Assembly (NCBI RefSeq): GCF_003105115.1
Contig: NZ_QETH01000025.1
Location: 1 to 56,511 of the forward strand
From: Flavobacterium sp. HTF
GTDB taxonomy: Bacteria > Bacteroidota > Bacteroidia > Flavobacteriales > Flavobacteriaceae
Length of the DNA stretch: 56,511 nucleotides
Direction of reading: 5' to 3'
Made by a program: the position numbers and the translations under genes. Below are positions 42,969-51,869 of this stretch, piece after piece. The notes under the pieces were generated by a model that ran no database searches, had not been told where the DNA came from, and worked only from the letters and a program-made list of their open reading frames with translations. Position 1 is the first letter of the stretch. Each line of letters opens with the position of its first letter.

Positions 42969-45698
42969 ATGTCAAAAAATAAATCCAGATCGATCGTATT
43001 TAAAATTGCCAAATACGTCGGAATAACGTTTGCCGTTATTTTAGGATTATTGTTTTTAACCCCAATCGTTTTTGCAGATCAGATTAAAGATCAGATTAAA
43101 AAAACTGCTAATGAAAGATTAAGTGCCGAACTAAATTATTCTGATGTTTCCGTTTCTTTTTTCCGTCATTTTCCGTCATTAACCTTAACTTTAAATGACT
43201 TAAAGCTAAACGGGTCTGCACCTTATAAAGACCAACCTTTTATTACTGCAAAAGAGGTTTCTTTCGGAATAGATGTCGCTAGTTTAATTTTTAGCAAATC
43301 TGTAAAAATCGACCAGATTTATCTTTCTGACTCGTCTATTGATGTAAAAGTAAATGAAAAAGGAGAAGCCAATTATAACGTTTACAAATCATCTGCACAA
43401 ACCCCAAAATCTAAAGACAGCACAGATACAGCCTTAAAACTGGAAAGAATCGAAATTATAAACAGCAAAATTGTTTATGATGACCAATCTACCAAAGTTC
43501 ATTTTGATGCTTTTAGTTTTAATTATTTAGGGAAAGGAAATCTGGATAAATCGATTTTTGACTTGTACTCAAAAGCCAAAATTGAAAAATTAAATATTGT
43601 TTATGAAGGCGAACCCTATTTAATGAATAAACAGATTGATGCTGACTTAATTACCAAAGTAAATGTCAACTCCTTATCTTTCGTTTTTGAACAGAACAAT
43701 TTAAAAATCAATCAGCTTTTGGTCGATTTTAAAGGAAAATTTGATTTCCTTAAAGATGGATATAATATGGATCTTGTCTTAAAATCGGACAACAGTGATC
43801 TATACGATGTTTTTACTGCATTTCCTCCAAAATATATTACCTGGCTTTCTAAAACAGAATTAAAAGGAAATACCAACCTCCTTTTAACCTTAAAAGGAAA
43901 TTATATTGCCTCACAGCATGTTGCGCCAGATTTGAATTTGGATTTAAAGCTGGAAAATGGTTTTGTAAATTATAATAAAAGTGCTTTTCCGGTTTCGAAT
44001 TTAAATTTTGAAATTAAAACAACTGTACCTTCTTTAAATCCTGATCTTCTGATTGTTGATGCTAAAAATCTATCTTTAAATATTAACAAGGATTATTTAA
44101 AATCAAAGTTTTACATGAAAGGCCTGGCTACACCAGATATCAATGCTGATTTTAAAGCCAAAATTGATCTTGAAAAACTAAACAGAGGTCTTGGAATTCC
44201 TGACCTGACTTTAAAAGGAAGTTTAATCGGAGACATTAATGCAAAAGGTAAATTTGATCAAAAGAACAAGCTTTTTCCTGTTACAAATGGAAATATTGAC
44301 CTGAAGAATGGTTATTTAAAGACAAAATATTACCCAAATCCAATTACTAACATCGTAGTAAAAACCAAAATTGAAAACCAAAAAGGAACTTTTCAGGATT
44401 TAAAAATTAGCCTGAAACCTGTTCAGTTTACTTTTGAAGGAAAACCTGTTTTTGTACAGGCTGATTTAAGTAATTTTAATGATTTAAATTATGACGTAAA
44501 AGCAAAAGGAGAACTTGATGTAAACAAAATTTACAAAGTTTTTGCTCAAAAGGGACTTAATTTAGACGGTTACGTAAAAGCAGATTTAGCATTGAAAGGC
44601 AGACAAAGCGATGCCGAAAAAGGCAATTACAGCAAACTAAACAATAAAGGAACCCTGGAACTTAGAAACATCGGAATTGCTTCTGAATATCTGCCTCAAA
44701 AATTTATCATCAAAGAAGGTATTTTTAAAATCAATCAGGATAAAATGACATTCAATAACTTTTTGGCTGCTTACGGGCAATCTGATTTTACAATGAATGG
44801 CTATTTACAAAATGTGTTTAATTATGCAACAAGCAAAACCGGTATTTTAAGAGGATCTTTTAAAGTTTCGTCAAGATACATCAATATTGATGAATTTATG
44901 TCGAAAACAACAGCCGATGCTTCAGCAGCACAGCCCGAAGCAAAATCAACCGGAGTAATTATAATTCCTGCCAATCTGAATGTGCAATTGACCGCAAATG
45001 CTCAGAAAGTAAATTTCGATAAATTGAATCTTCAAAATGCTTCCGGAAATTTAAAAATGAACAAAGGTAAGCTGACAATGCAAAACACCGGCTTTAATTT
45101 GATTGGCTGTAACGTCATAATGAATGGCAATTATCTGGCAGTAACGCCTCAAAAAGCAAATTTCGACTATAACATTAAAGCTTCTGATTTCGATATCAAA
45201 AGAGCTTATAATGAAGTCGAAGTCTTCAGGAAAATGGCAAGTGCTGCCGAAAAAGCTCAGGGAATTGTTTCTCTTGATTATCAATTAAAAGGTCGCCTGA
45301 ACGGGAATATGGAACCTGTTTATCCTTCTTTAGTTGGAGGCGGAACTCTTTCTGTAAAAGATGTAAAAGTGAGAGGATTAAAAATGTTTAATGCCGTGAG
45401 CAAACAAACAAGTTCTGAGTCGATGAAAAATCCTGATGTTTCAAAAGTGGATATCAAAACTACAATCAAGAACAACATAATGACGGTAGAACGCTTTAAA
45501 TTTAAGTTTGCCGGCTTTAGACCAAGAATTGAAGGCACAACAAGTCTTGACGGAAAACTGAACTTAAAAATGCGTTTAGGATTACCTCCTTTAGGAATAT
45601 TTGGAATTCCGCTTACTGTGACCGGAACTCAGGATAATCCTAAAGTAAAAGTAGGAAGAAAAACAGAAGATCTGGAAGAAACTAAAGATACAGAATAA
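42969..45698 (+). CDS. AsmA family envelope protein
   Basis: A 909-residue membrane-anchored periplasmic protein of the AsmA/TamB-like group, which is thought to carry lipid between membranes through a long beta-groove. It has one N-terminal transmembrane helix (about residues 12-32, VGITFAVILGLLFLTPIVFA) and a long beta-rich body with repeated LxLxxLxLxG strands (TLTLNDLKLNGSAP). The AsmA-like C-terminal domain lies at about 690-890. A charged tail ends the protein. I cannot assign a specific substrate. A strong terminator at 45746-45782 follows. Confidence 0.87.
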   Translation: MSKNKSRSIVFKIAKYVGITFAVILGLLFLTPIVFADQIKDQIKKTANERLSAELNYSDVSVSFFRHFPSLTLTLNDLKLNGSAPYKDQPFITAKEVSFGIDVASLIFSKSVKIDQIYLSDSSIDVKVNEKGEANYNVYKSSAQTPKSKDSTDTALKLERIEIINSKIVYDDQSTKVHFDAFSFNYLGKGNLDKSIFDLYSKAKIEKLNIVYEGEPYLMNKQIDADLITKVNVNSLSFVFEQNNLKINQLLVDFKGKFDFLKDGYNMDLVLKSDNSDLYDVFTAFPPKYITWLSKTELKGNTNLLLTLKGNYIASQHVAPDLNLDLKLENGFVNYNKSAFPVSNLNFEIKTTVPSLNPDLLIVDAKNLSLNINKDYLKSKFYMKGLATPDINADFKAKIDLEKLNRGLGIPDLTLKGSLIGDINAKGKFDQKNKLFPVTNGNIDLKNGYLKTKYYPNPITNIVVKTKIENQKGTFQDLKISLKPVQFTFEGKPVFVQADLSNFNDLNYDVKAKGELDVNKIYKVFAQKGLNLDGYVKADLALKGRQSDAEKGNYSKLNNKGTLELRNIGIASEYLPQKFIIKEGIFKINQDKMTFNNFLAAYGQSDFTMNGYLQNVFNYATSKTGILRGSFKVSSRYINIDEFMSKTTADASAAQPEAKSTGVIIIPANLNVQLTANAQKVNFDKLNLQNASGNLKMNKGKLTMQNTGFNLIGCNVIMNGNYLAVTPQKANFDYNIKASDFDIKRAYNEVEVFRKMASAAEKAQGIVSLDYQLKGRLNGNMEPVYPSLVGGGTLSVKDVKVRGLKMFNAVSKQTSSESMKNPDVSKVDIKTTIKNNIMTVERFKFKFAGFRPRIEGTTSLDGKLNLKMRLGLPPLGIFGIPLTVTGTQDNPKVKVGRKTEDLEETKDTE

Positions 45699-45745
45699 AG
45701 GAAAATTCCAATTCTGGAAACTCCAAATTCCAATTTTTATTATAC

Positions 45746-45782
45746 AGCCCTTTGTCAAAGTTTAAAACTTTGACAAAGGGCT
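45746..45782. terminator. Terminator downstream of the AsmA-like gene
   Basis: AGCCCTTTGTCAAAGTTT pairs with its full 18-base complement across a single base, followed by TTTT. The GTCAAAGTTT...ACTTTGAC core recurs in the terminator at 50394-50438. Confidence 0.9.
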
Positions 45783-45808
45783 TTTTCGTTTACAACAGAG
45801 CGCAACAC

Positions 45809-45908
45809 TGTCATCCTGACGAAGGAAGGATCACACAAGGAATTCCGCAATCAAAGTCGTCAATCTTTACCAAATTTCTATTGTAATCCTTCCTCCGTCA
45901 GTATGACA
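45809..45908. repeat. Non-coding element with about 28-bp imperfect inverted ends
   Basis: The left end (TGTCATCCTGACGAAGGAAG) and the complement of the right end (TGTCATACTGACGGAGGAAG) agree at 18 of 20 positions, and the match continues to about 28 bp with a few more mismatches. The element is 100 bp, has no reading frame, and lies between two terminators of convergent genes. It looks like a short MITE-like or folded dispersed repeat. Confidence 0.7.
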
Positions 45909-45922
45909 CATAACAAAAACAA

Positions 45923-45950
45923 AAAACCCGTTCATTTCTGAACGGGTTTT
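45923..45950. terminator. Terminator downstream of rpmA
   Basis: AAAACCCGTTCA and TGAACGGGTTTT form a 12-bp perfect stem with a TTTC loop; on the minus strand TTGTTTTTG follows. It ends the rplU-rpmA operon. Confidence 0.9.
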
Positions 45951-45969
45951 GTAATAAGTAATCTAATGA

Positions 45970-46230
45970 TTATGCTTCGAATGGAAGGATAGATACATAA
46001 GATTTGTTATCTTTTTTCTTTTGGAACTTAACAACTCCAGCTACTCTTGCGTGTAGTGTGTGATCTTTACTGATGTAAACGTTTTCACCTGGATTATGTT
46101 TTGAACCTCTTTGTCTAACGATGATGTTCCCAGCAATAGCAGCTTGACCACCAAAAATCTTAACGCCTAAACGTTTTGATTCTGATTCTCTACCATTCTT
46201 CGAACTACCGACACCTTTCTTGTGAGCCAT
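45970..46230 (-). CDS. rpmA: 50S ribosomal protein L27
   Basis: The 86-residue L27 sits at the peptidyl transferase centre of the large subunit. The start [24 protein letters not shown] is the highly conserved family N terminus, here without the cleaved extension seen in Firmicutes, and [16 protein letters not shown] follows. It is 24 bp downstream of rplU in the standard L21-L27 operon. Confidence 0.97.
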   Translation of the reverse strand: MAHKKGVGSSKNGRESESKRLGVKIFGGQAAIAGNIIVRQRGSKHNPGENVYISKDHTLHARVAGVVKFQKKKDNKSYVSILPFEA

Positions 46231-46254
46231 GACGTATGAGTTTAAATATTGTTA

Positions 46255-46698
46255 TTATTCTTTAGTAGCTTCTTTTTTTGCTTTTGGAGCTGCTGCTTTT
46301 TTCGCTTTTGGAGCTGCTTCAACTTCAGTTGCCGGAGCATCTTCTGCTACAACTGCTTTTTTAGCTGCTGCTTTTTTAGTTCCACCTGCTGCAGTAATAC
46401 CTTCAATTACAATTTGAGTAAGATATTGTCTGTGACCATTTCTCTTTTTGTAACCTTTTCTTCTTTTCTTTTTGAAAACGATTACTTTATCTCCTTTTAA
46501 GTGTTGTAACACTTTAGCTTCTACTGAAGCACCTTCTATAGCTGGGGCGCCTAAAGTTACGCTTCCGTTATCGTCTAATAAAAGAACTTTGTCAAATGAA
46601 ATACTTGAACCTTCTTCGTTAGACAAACGGTTAACATAAACCTTTAAGTCTTTGCTTACTTTAAATTGTTGCCCTGCTATCTCTACGATTGCATACAT
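46255..46698 (-). CDS. rplU: 50S ribosomal protein L21 with long Ala/Lys-rich C-terminal tail
   Basis: L21 binds 23S rRNA in the large subunit. Residues 1-103 are the standard protein (MYAIVEIAGQQFKVSKDLKV, then KKKRRKGYKKRNGHRQYLTQI). It then continues for about 44 residues of Ala, Lys, Pro and Glu (blocks such as KKAAAKKA and APKAKK), low-complexity and probably disordered. The frame is open without slippage and the stop is followed closely by rpmA, so the tail is real coding sequence. Confidence 0.96.
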   Translation of the reverse strand: MYAIVEIAGQQFKVSKDLKVYVNRLSNEEGSSISFDKVLLLDDNGSVTLGAPAIEGASVEAKVLQHLKGDKVIVFKKKRRKGYKKRNGHRQYLTQIVIEGITAAGGTKKAAAKKAVVAEDAPATEVEAAPKAKKAAAPKAKKEATKE

Positions 46699-46728
46699 AC
46701 CAAATTGATTTATTGATTTTTAAGGTTG

Positions 46729-46758
46729 CAAATATACAATTAATAATTTACTGTGCAA
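46729..46758 (-). promoter_or_regulatory. Promoter of the rplU-rpmA operon
   Basis: On the minus strand: TTG (46756-46758), a 19-bp spacer, then TATATTTG (46729-46736), an exact TAnnTTTG. About 31 bp before the L21 ATG. One of the best promoter matches in the window. Confidence 0.7.
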
Positions 46759-46911
46759 TCTCTTATACTAAAAATATTTTAAGTAGTTTAACCACTGTTT
46801 TTCAAGGTTTTTTAAGAAAATTTCACCTTCAATTTGAGGTAAAAGATTGTTAAATTGTACTCAAAACAAAGATAAACCTCTAAATGGTAATTAAAAAAAG
46901 TTATTTTTGAT

Positions 46912-46919
46912 GTAACTAT
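46912..46919 (+). promoter_or_regulatory. -7 box of the M16 peptidase operon
   Basis: TATTTTTG matches TAnnTTTG, followed by ATGTAAC, 55 bp before the ATG at 46974. No TTG at -33. Confidence 0.45.
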
Positions 46920-46973
46920 AATTAACTCTTGGCTACCTACTATTTTATTAGGTATTTAAATTTATTAATCTTT

Positions 46974-48296
46974 ATGAAAAATTCAATAATGATGTTAAGC
47001 GCGGCACTAATGCTTGGCGGAGTAGCTCATGCTCAAAAAGTAGTTTTTGAAGAATACAATTTAGATAACGGCATGCATGTTATCCTGCACAACGACCCCT
47101 CTGCCCCGGTAGTAATTACTTCTGTAATGTATCATGTAGGGTCTAAGGACGAACGTCCGGACCGAACGGGATTTGCGCACTTTTTTGAACATTTATTATT
47201 TGAAGGAACACAAAATATAAAACGCGGTGAATGGATGAAAATCGTCACAGCAAATGGGGGTGTAAACAACGCCAATACTTCTGATGACAGAACATATTAT
47301 TATGAAGTTTTCCCCTCCAACAGCCTGGAACTTGGTTTATGGATGGAATCTGAGCGATTAATGCATCCTATTATAAATAAGATTGGTGTTGATACGCAAA
47401 ATGAAGTGGTAAAAGAAGAAAAAAGAATGCGTTATGACAATCAGCCTTATGGAAATATTTTGCCGGAGGTAAAGAAAAACATGTTCAAAAATCATCCTTA
47501 TCGATGGACAACTATTGGTTCCATGAAAGATTTGGATGCGGCAACTCTCGAAGAATTTCAGGCTTTCAACAAAAAATTCTACACTCCTAACAATGCCGTT
47601 CTGGTTGTTGCCGGAGATTTTGATAAAACGAAAACCAAAGAATGGATCCAGAAATATTTTGGGCCAATCCCTAAAGGCAAAGTTGTAACAAAACAAACGT
47701 ATACGGAAGAACCAATTACACAAACAATAAAAGCAACTTACGAAGATCCGAACATTCAGATTCCGATGATTGTAGCTTCTTACAGAACACCTTCAATGAA
47801 AACCAGAGATGCCAGGGTTTTAGATTTAATTTCTTCCTACCTGAGTGATGGAAAAAGCTCAAAATTATACAAGAAAATTGTTGATGATAAGAAAATGGCC
47901 CTTCAGATTGGTGCAGTAGGTTTCAGTCAGGAAGATTACGGGACCTATATTCTGTATGGCCTGCCAATGGGAAGTTACACCACAGCAGATATCTTAAAAG
48001 AAATGGATGAGGAAATTGTAAAAATCCAGACTGACCTGATTTCTGAAAAAGATTATGAAAAATTACAAAACAAATTCGATAACAACTTTGTGAATGCAAA
48101 TTCCAGCGTTGAAGGAATCGCAGAAAACCTGGCTTCTTATTATTTACTTTATGGAGATGTAAATCTTATCAATACAGAAATCGATCTTTATCATTCTATT
48201 ACGAGAGAAGAAATCAGAGAGGTTGCCAAAAAGTATCTGAACCCTAATCAGCGTTTAATTTTAGATTATGTTCCTTCAACAAAAGTTCAAAACTAA
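46974..48296 (+). CDS. M16 family zinc peptidase (active partner)
   Basis: A 440-residue periplasmic M16 (pitrilysin/processing-peptidase type) metallopeptidase. I start it at the ATG at 46974, which gives a clean signal peptide (ending VAHAQ); an in-frame start 45 bp upstream would bury it. The inverted zinc motif is intact: His69, Glu72, His73 (HFFEHLLFEGT), with the distal Glu in NEVVKEEKRMRYD. The second half is the inactive M16 C-terminal domain. It is 10 bp upstream of a larger M16 protein that lacks the motif; the two very likely form a heterodimer. Confidence 0.92.
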   Translation: MKNSIMMLSAALMLGGVAHAQKVVFEEYNLDNGMHVILHNDPSAPVVITSVMYHVGSKDERPDRTGFAHFFEHLLFEGTQNIKRGEWMKIVTANGGVNNANTSDDRTYYYEVFPSNSLELGLWMESERLMHPIINKIGVDTQNEVVKEEKRMRYDNQPYGNILPEVKKNMFKNHPYRWTTIGSMKDLDAATLEEFQAFNKKFYTPNNAVLVVAGDFDKTKTKEWIQKYFGPIPKGKVVTKQTYTEEPITQTIKATYEDPNIQIPMIVASYRTPSMKTRDARVLDLISSYLSDGKSSKLYKKIVDDKKMALQIGAVGFSQEDYGTYILYGLPMGSYTTADILKEMDEEIVKIQTDLISEKDYEKLQNKFDNNFVNANSSVEGIAENLASYYLLYGDVNLINTEIDLYHSITREEIREVAKKYLNPNQRLILDYVPSTKVQN

Positions 48297-48306
48297 GAAT
48301 CGAATC

Positions 48307-50355
48307 ATGAAAAAAATATATCCAGTTTTAATCCTTTTATTCCTTACCGGAATTATGCAAGCACAAGATCGTCCACAACCAAAACCAGGAAACTCACCAG
48401 TAGTCAATATCAAAAAACCACAAACTTTTGTTTTGGCAAATGGTATGAAGGTTTTGGTAGTTGAAAATCATAAATTACCAAGAGTAAGTTTCAACCTTAC
48501 TTTAGACAACGCTCCTTTTACTGAAGGAAACAAAAAAGGCGTTGACGAACTGACCAGCAGCCTGATTGGAAATGGCACTAAAAAAACAGCAAAAGAAGCT
48601 TTTAATGAGGAAATTGATTTTTATGGTGCTCAGATCAATTTTACTTCGCAGGGAGCTTATGCAAGTTCACTTTCAAAATATTCAGGCCGTGTTTTAGAGC
48701 TTTTGGCAGAAGGTGCCTTACAGCCTAATTTTACTCAAACTGAATTTGATAAGGAAAAAGCAAAATTATTAGAAGGCCTTAAAGCCGATGAAAAAAGCGT
48801 TCCTGCCATTGCAAACCGCGTTGTCGATGTTTTAACATTTGGAAAAAATCATCCGTCTGGAGAATATCTTTCTGAAGAAACAGTAAAAAACGTAACTCTT
48901 GCTGACGTTCAGAGCAATTATGTAACCTATTTTGTACCCGAAAATGCTTATTTGGTTATTATTGGAGACATTAAATTTAAAGAAACAAAAGCGGCTGTAG
49001 AAAAACTTTTTGGCGGATGGAAAAAACAGGCCGCTCCAAAAAATTCCTATCCGGATCCAAAAAATGTTGCTAAACTTCAAATTGACTTTGTAGATGTTCC
49101 GAACGCTGTTCAGTCTGAAATTTCATTAGTTAATACCGTAAACTTAAAAATGAGTGACCCTGATTTTTTCCCTGCTGTAATTGCCAATCAAATCCTGGGA
49201 GGAGATTTCAACAGTTATTTAAACATGAATCTGCGCGAACAACACGCCTGGACATACGGAGCAAACTCAAATATTGGAAGCGGAAAATATGTTACCAAAT
49301 TTAAAGCGTCATCTGCAGTTAGAAATGCTGTTACAGATAGCGCAGTTGCTGAATTTGTAAAAGAAATTAAAAGAATCAGAACTGAAAAAGTTTCTGAAGA
49401 TGTATTAAAAAACGTAAAAGCCGGCTACATCGGAAGATTTGTAATGCAGGTTGAAAAACCGCAGGCTGTTGCCCGTTATGCATTAAACATTGAAACCGAA
49501 AAACTTCCTGCTGATTTTTACGAAAAATACATTCAGACAATTAACAATGTTACTGCTGACGATATTTATCGTGTGTCTAATAAATATTTTCCTTTGGATA
49601 ATATGCGTATCGTAGTTGTCGGAAAAGGTTCTGAAGTAATTGCAGGATTAGAAAAACTCCAGATTCCAATTTTTTATTATGATAAATACGGAAATCCAAT
49701 TGAGAAACCTGTTACTAAAAAAGAAGCTCCGGCCGGAATTACAGCCCAAAGTGTTTTTGAAAACTACCTTAAGGCAATCGGCGGCGAAAAAGCTGTTGCC
49801 GGAGTAAAAACACTAGCCATGATTGGAACTACAACAATTCCTCAGGCGCCTTCTCCCTTAAGTTTCACATCAAAACTGGATTCGAAAGGAAAAATGTTGG
49901 TTTCGCTTAATATGGGAAGCATGCCTTTGATGAAACAGGTTGTAAATGACAAAGGAGCTTATATTGAACAGCAAGGTCAACGCAAAAATCTTGAAGGAGA
50001 TGATCTAGCCGAAATGAAAGCAAGCGCGGCTCCTTTTGAGGAATTACGCCTAAGCAAAAGAACTGACCTGAAAATTAATGGTATTGAACCAATAAACGGC
50101 AAAGACGCTTATTCTATAAAAGACGGTAAAACGGTTTATTATTATGATGTAAAATCCGGTCTGAAAGTAGCTAAATTAAAAGTAAAAGAACAAAGTGGAC
50201 AATCGACTACACAAACCACTTACTTTAATGATTATAAAGAGGTAAAAGGAGTAAAAGTTCCTTTCAATATTGTTCAGAATGCCGGGTTTGAACTAGATAT
50301 CAAAATGTCTGAAATCAAAATAAATGAAGGAGTTTCTGATGTAGATTTTCTTTAA
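48307..50355 (+). CDS. M16 family protein lacking the zinc motif, with extra C-terminal domain
   Basis: A 682-residue protein with signal peptide ending IMQAQ (start at the ATG at 48307). The first 450 residues have the two-lobed M16 fold (FVLANGMKVLVVENHKLP, LNMNLREQHAWTYGANS), but the zinc motif position reads ELTSS, so both His and the catalytic Glu are gone and it cannot act alone. A C-terminal domain of about 200 residues (about 480-682, from AQSVFENYLKAIGGEKA) looks like the outer-membrane-lipoprotein-like fold often attached to such proteins. It is encoded directly after the active M16 gene. Terminator at 50394-50438. Confidence 0.9.
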   Translation: MKKIYPVLILLFLTGIMQAQDRPQPKPGNSPVVNIKKPQTFVLANGMKVLVVENHKLPRVSFNLTLDNAPFTEGNKKGVDELTSSLIGNGTKKTAKEAFNEEIDFYGAQINFTSQGAYASSLSKYSGRVLELLAEGALQPNFTQTEFDKEKAKLLEGLKADEKSVPAIANRVVDVLTFGKNHPSGEYLSEETVKNVTLADVQSNYVTYFVPENAYLVIIGDIKFKETKAAVEKLFGGWKKQAAPKNSYPDPKNVAKLQIDFVDVPNAVQSEISLVNTVNLKMSDPDFFPAVIANQILGGDFNSYLNMNLREQHAWTYGANSNIGSGKYVTKFKASSAVRNAVTDSAVAEFVKEIKRIRTEKVSEDVLKNVKAGYIGRFVMQVEKPQAVARYALNIETEKLPADFYEKYIQTINNVTADDIYRVSNKYFPLDNMRIVVVGKGSEVIAGLEKLQIPIFYYDKYGNPIEKPVTKKEAPAGITAQSVFENYLKAIGGEKAVAGVKTLAMIGTTTIPQAPSPLSFTSKLDSKGKMLVSLNMGSMPLMKQVVNDKGAYIEQQGQRKNLEGDDLAEMKASAAPFEELRLSKRTDLKINGIEPINGKDAYSIKDGKTVYYYDVKSGLKVAKLKVKEQSGQSTTQTTYFNDYKEVKGVKVPFNIVQNAGFELDIKMSEIKINEGVSDVDFL

Positions 50356-50358
50356 AAG

Positions 50359-50391
50359 ATGCTAAGATTCTAAGACACTAAGTTGCTAAGT
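50359..50391. repeat. Short degenerate tandem repeat of CTAAG
   Basis: The motif CTAAG occurs four times within about 33 bp (GCTAAGATTCTAAGACACTA and onward), directly between the M16 stop and its terminator. Non-coding. Confidence 0.55.
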
Positions 50392-50393
50392 TT

Positions 50394-50438
50394 AAAAAAA
50401 GCTCTGTCAAAGTTTTCGACTTTGACAGAGCTTTTTTT
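50394..50438. terminator. Bidirectional terminator between the M16 pair and the EamA gene
   Basis: AAAAAAAGCTCTGTCAAAGT pairs over 20 bp with its exact complement across a TTTCG loop; A7 and T7 flanks make it work in both directions. The core resembles the terminator at 45746-45782. Confidence 0.93.
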
Positions 50439-50457
50439 AAATACTAAATGGAATTTA

Positions 50458-51336
50458 TTATTTCGCTTTTTCTTTTTTAGCCGATAAATAAACTCCTATC
50501 AAAATGACAAATGCACCAAAAAACTGAGTTCTTGTAAGCATTTCATTATCCAGTAATCCCCAGAAAAATGCTACTATCGGAATCAAATATGTTACCGATG
50601 TTGCAAACACAGGAGAAGACATTTGTATCAGTTTAAAAAAGACAATGTTGGCAATTCCGGTTCCCAGAATTCCAAGAATCATAACAAAGAAAATAGAATA
50701 CTGAGCAGTCTCAAAATGTACTTTCTGGCTAATATCGGTTGTAGATAAAATAATCAGGGCAGGAAGAAGAAGCACAGTAAAGTTCCCTGTTGTAATGCTA
50801 ACCGAATTCAAATCTGATAAATATCTCTTAATTAAATTGACATTTATAGCATAACAAAGCGTGGCAATCACAACCAGAACAACATAATAATAATTCTGTC
50901 CGGGGTGTGCAGATGCACCGCTTAATACCAGTAACAAACAACCTATTAACCCAACAAAAACCCCCAGTACCTGTTTTTTCTGAAACTGAAGCCCAAAAAA
51001 GATAATCCCTAAAATTAATGTGTTCAGAGGAGTAAGGGAATTTAAAATCGCAACAATAGAACTATCTACTTCTGTCTCTGCAATGGCAAAAAAATAGGCC
51101 GGAATACAGGTTCCAAAAACCGAAGTAAGAGCAACAAATTTCCATTGCTGGCGCGAGATTTTCTTTAAACTTTTAAAACCCACAATGAGAAGGAACAAGG
51201 CTGCAAAAATAATCCGGAAAGAACCTACCTGAATAGCAGTAAGGCCTACCAATCCTCTTTTTATAAGAATAAATGAGCTTCCCCAAATAAGTGAAAGCAA
51301 CAATAAATAAATCCACTTTAGCTGTCTTGTATCCAT
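50458..51336 (-). CDS. EamA/DMT-family membrane transporter
   Basis: A 292-residue inner-membrane protein with ten predicted transmembrane helices arranged as two EamA repeats (LIWGSSFILIKRGL near the start of repeat 1; ITLCYAIN-like ATLCYAINVNLIKRYL at repeat 2). Proteins of this family export metabolites or amino acids, but the substrate cannot be read from sequence. Single-gene unit between a bidirectional terminator and the divergent HMA lipoprotein gene. Confidence 0.88.
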   Translation of the reverse strand: MDTRQLKWIYLLLLSLIWGSSFILIKRGLVGLTAIQVGSFRIIFAALFLLIVGFKSLKKISRQQWKFVALTSVFGTCIPAYFFAIAETEVDSSIVAILNSLTPLNTLILGIIFFGLQFQKKQVLGVFVGLIGCLLLVLSGASAHPGQNYYYVVLVVIATLCYAINVNLIKRYLSDLNSVSITTGNFTVLLLPALIILSTTDISQKVHFETAQYSIFFVMILGILGTGIANIVFFKLIQMSSPVFATSVTYLIPIVAFFWGLLDNEMLTRTQFFGAFVILIGVYLSAKKEKAK

Positions 51337-51394
51337 AAGCTTTGTTTTACTGCAAATTTGTACTATTTTTATGAACTGACCACTCGTTTTTTAT

Positions 51395-51402
51395 TAATTT
51401 TG
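51395..51402 (+). promoter_or_regulatory. -7 box of the HMA lipoprotein gene
   Basis: TAATTTTG matches TAnnTTTG and is followed by CAAGAAAG, 35 bp before the ATG. No clear -33. Confidence 0.45.
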
Positions 51403-51437
51403 CAAGAAAGTTAATCGCAATTTAAAACTTATATATA

Positions 51438-51815
51438 ATGAAAATTTCAAAAATCTTAATCGCTGCAACAATTGCCGGCTTAGTGTTTGTTGGCTGCAAA
51501 AAAGAAGAAGACAAAAGCCTTCAGGTTGTAAATGCAGAAAAAAGTGCTCCTAAAGAACACAAGGCTATTGCTCCGGAAAATCTTCAGACAGCAAGTTTTA
51601 CAATCGACGGAATGACTTGTGCTGTTGGATGTGCAAAAACTATTGAAGAAGAACTGACAAACCTTGACGGCGTCGACAAAGCAACTGTTGATTTTGATAA
51701 AAAAACCGCAACCGTTACATTTGATAAAACTATTCAAAACCCGGAAAACCTAACAAAAGTTGTTCAGGAAACCGGAGACGGAAAAACATATAAAGTTTCG
51801 AACATGAAATCATAA
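51438..51815 (+). CDS. Heavy-metal-associated (HMA) domain lipoprotein with a CxxxC site
   Basis: A 125-residue envelope lipoprotein. The signal peptide ends in a lipobox (LVFVGC, Cys20). After a charged linker comes an HMA ferredoxin-like fold (about residues 52-122). The metal loop reads GMTCAVGCAKTIE: Cys61 and Cys65 are three residues apart, while the usual HMA loop is CxxC. It probably binds copper or a similar soft metal in the periplasm, but the wider spacing may change this. No copper pump or regulator is adjacent. Confidence 0.87.
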   Translation: MKISKILIAATIAGLVFVGCKKEEDKSLQVVNAEKSAPKEHKAIAPENLQTASFTIDGMTCAVGCAKTIEEELTNLDGVDKATVDFDKKTATVTFDKTIQNPENLTKVVQETGDGKTYKVSNMKS

Positions 51816-51832
51816 CCGAAATCACAAAAAAT

Positions 51833-51861
51833 AAAAAAGCATCCAAATCGGATGCTTTTTT
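51833..51861. terminator. Bidirectional terminator between the HMA gene and gldD
   Basis: AAAAAAGCATCC and GGATGCTTTTTT form a 12-bp stem with a 5-nt loop between convergent genes. Confidence 0.92.
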
Positions 51862-51869
51862 ATACTTAT

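Noticed and set aside
46249..46500. Plus-strand reading frame rich in Phe, Cys and Ser opposite rplU
   Set aside because: It is the complement of the low-complexity Ala/Lys tail of L21; the composition is an artefact.
48268..48306. Upstream start that would overlap the two M16 genes
   Set aside because: The ATG at 48307 gives a clean signal peptide; the longer form would place 13 polar residues before it.
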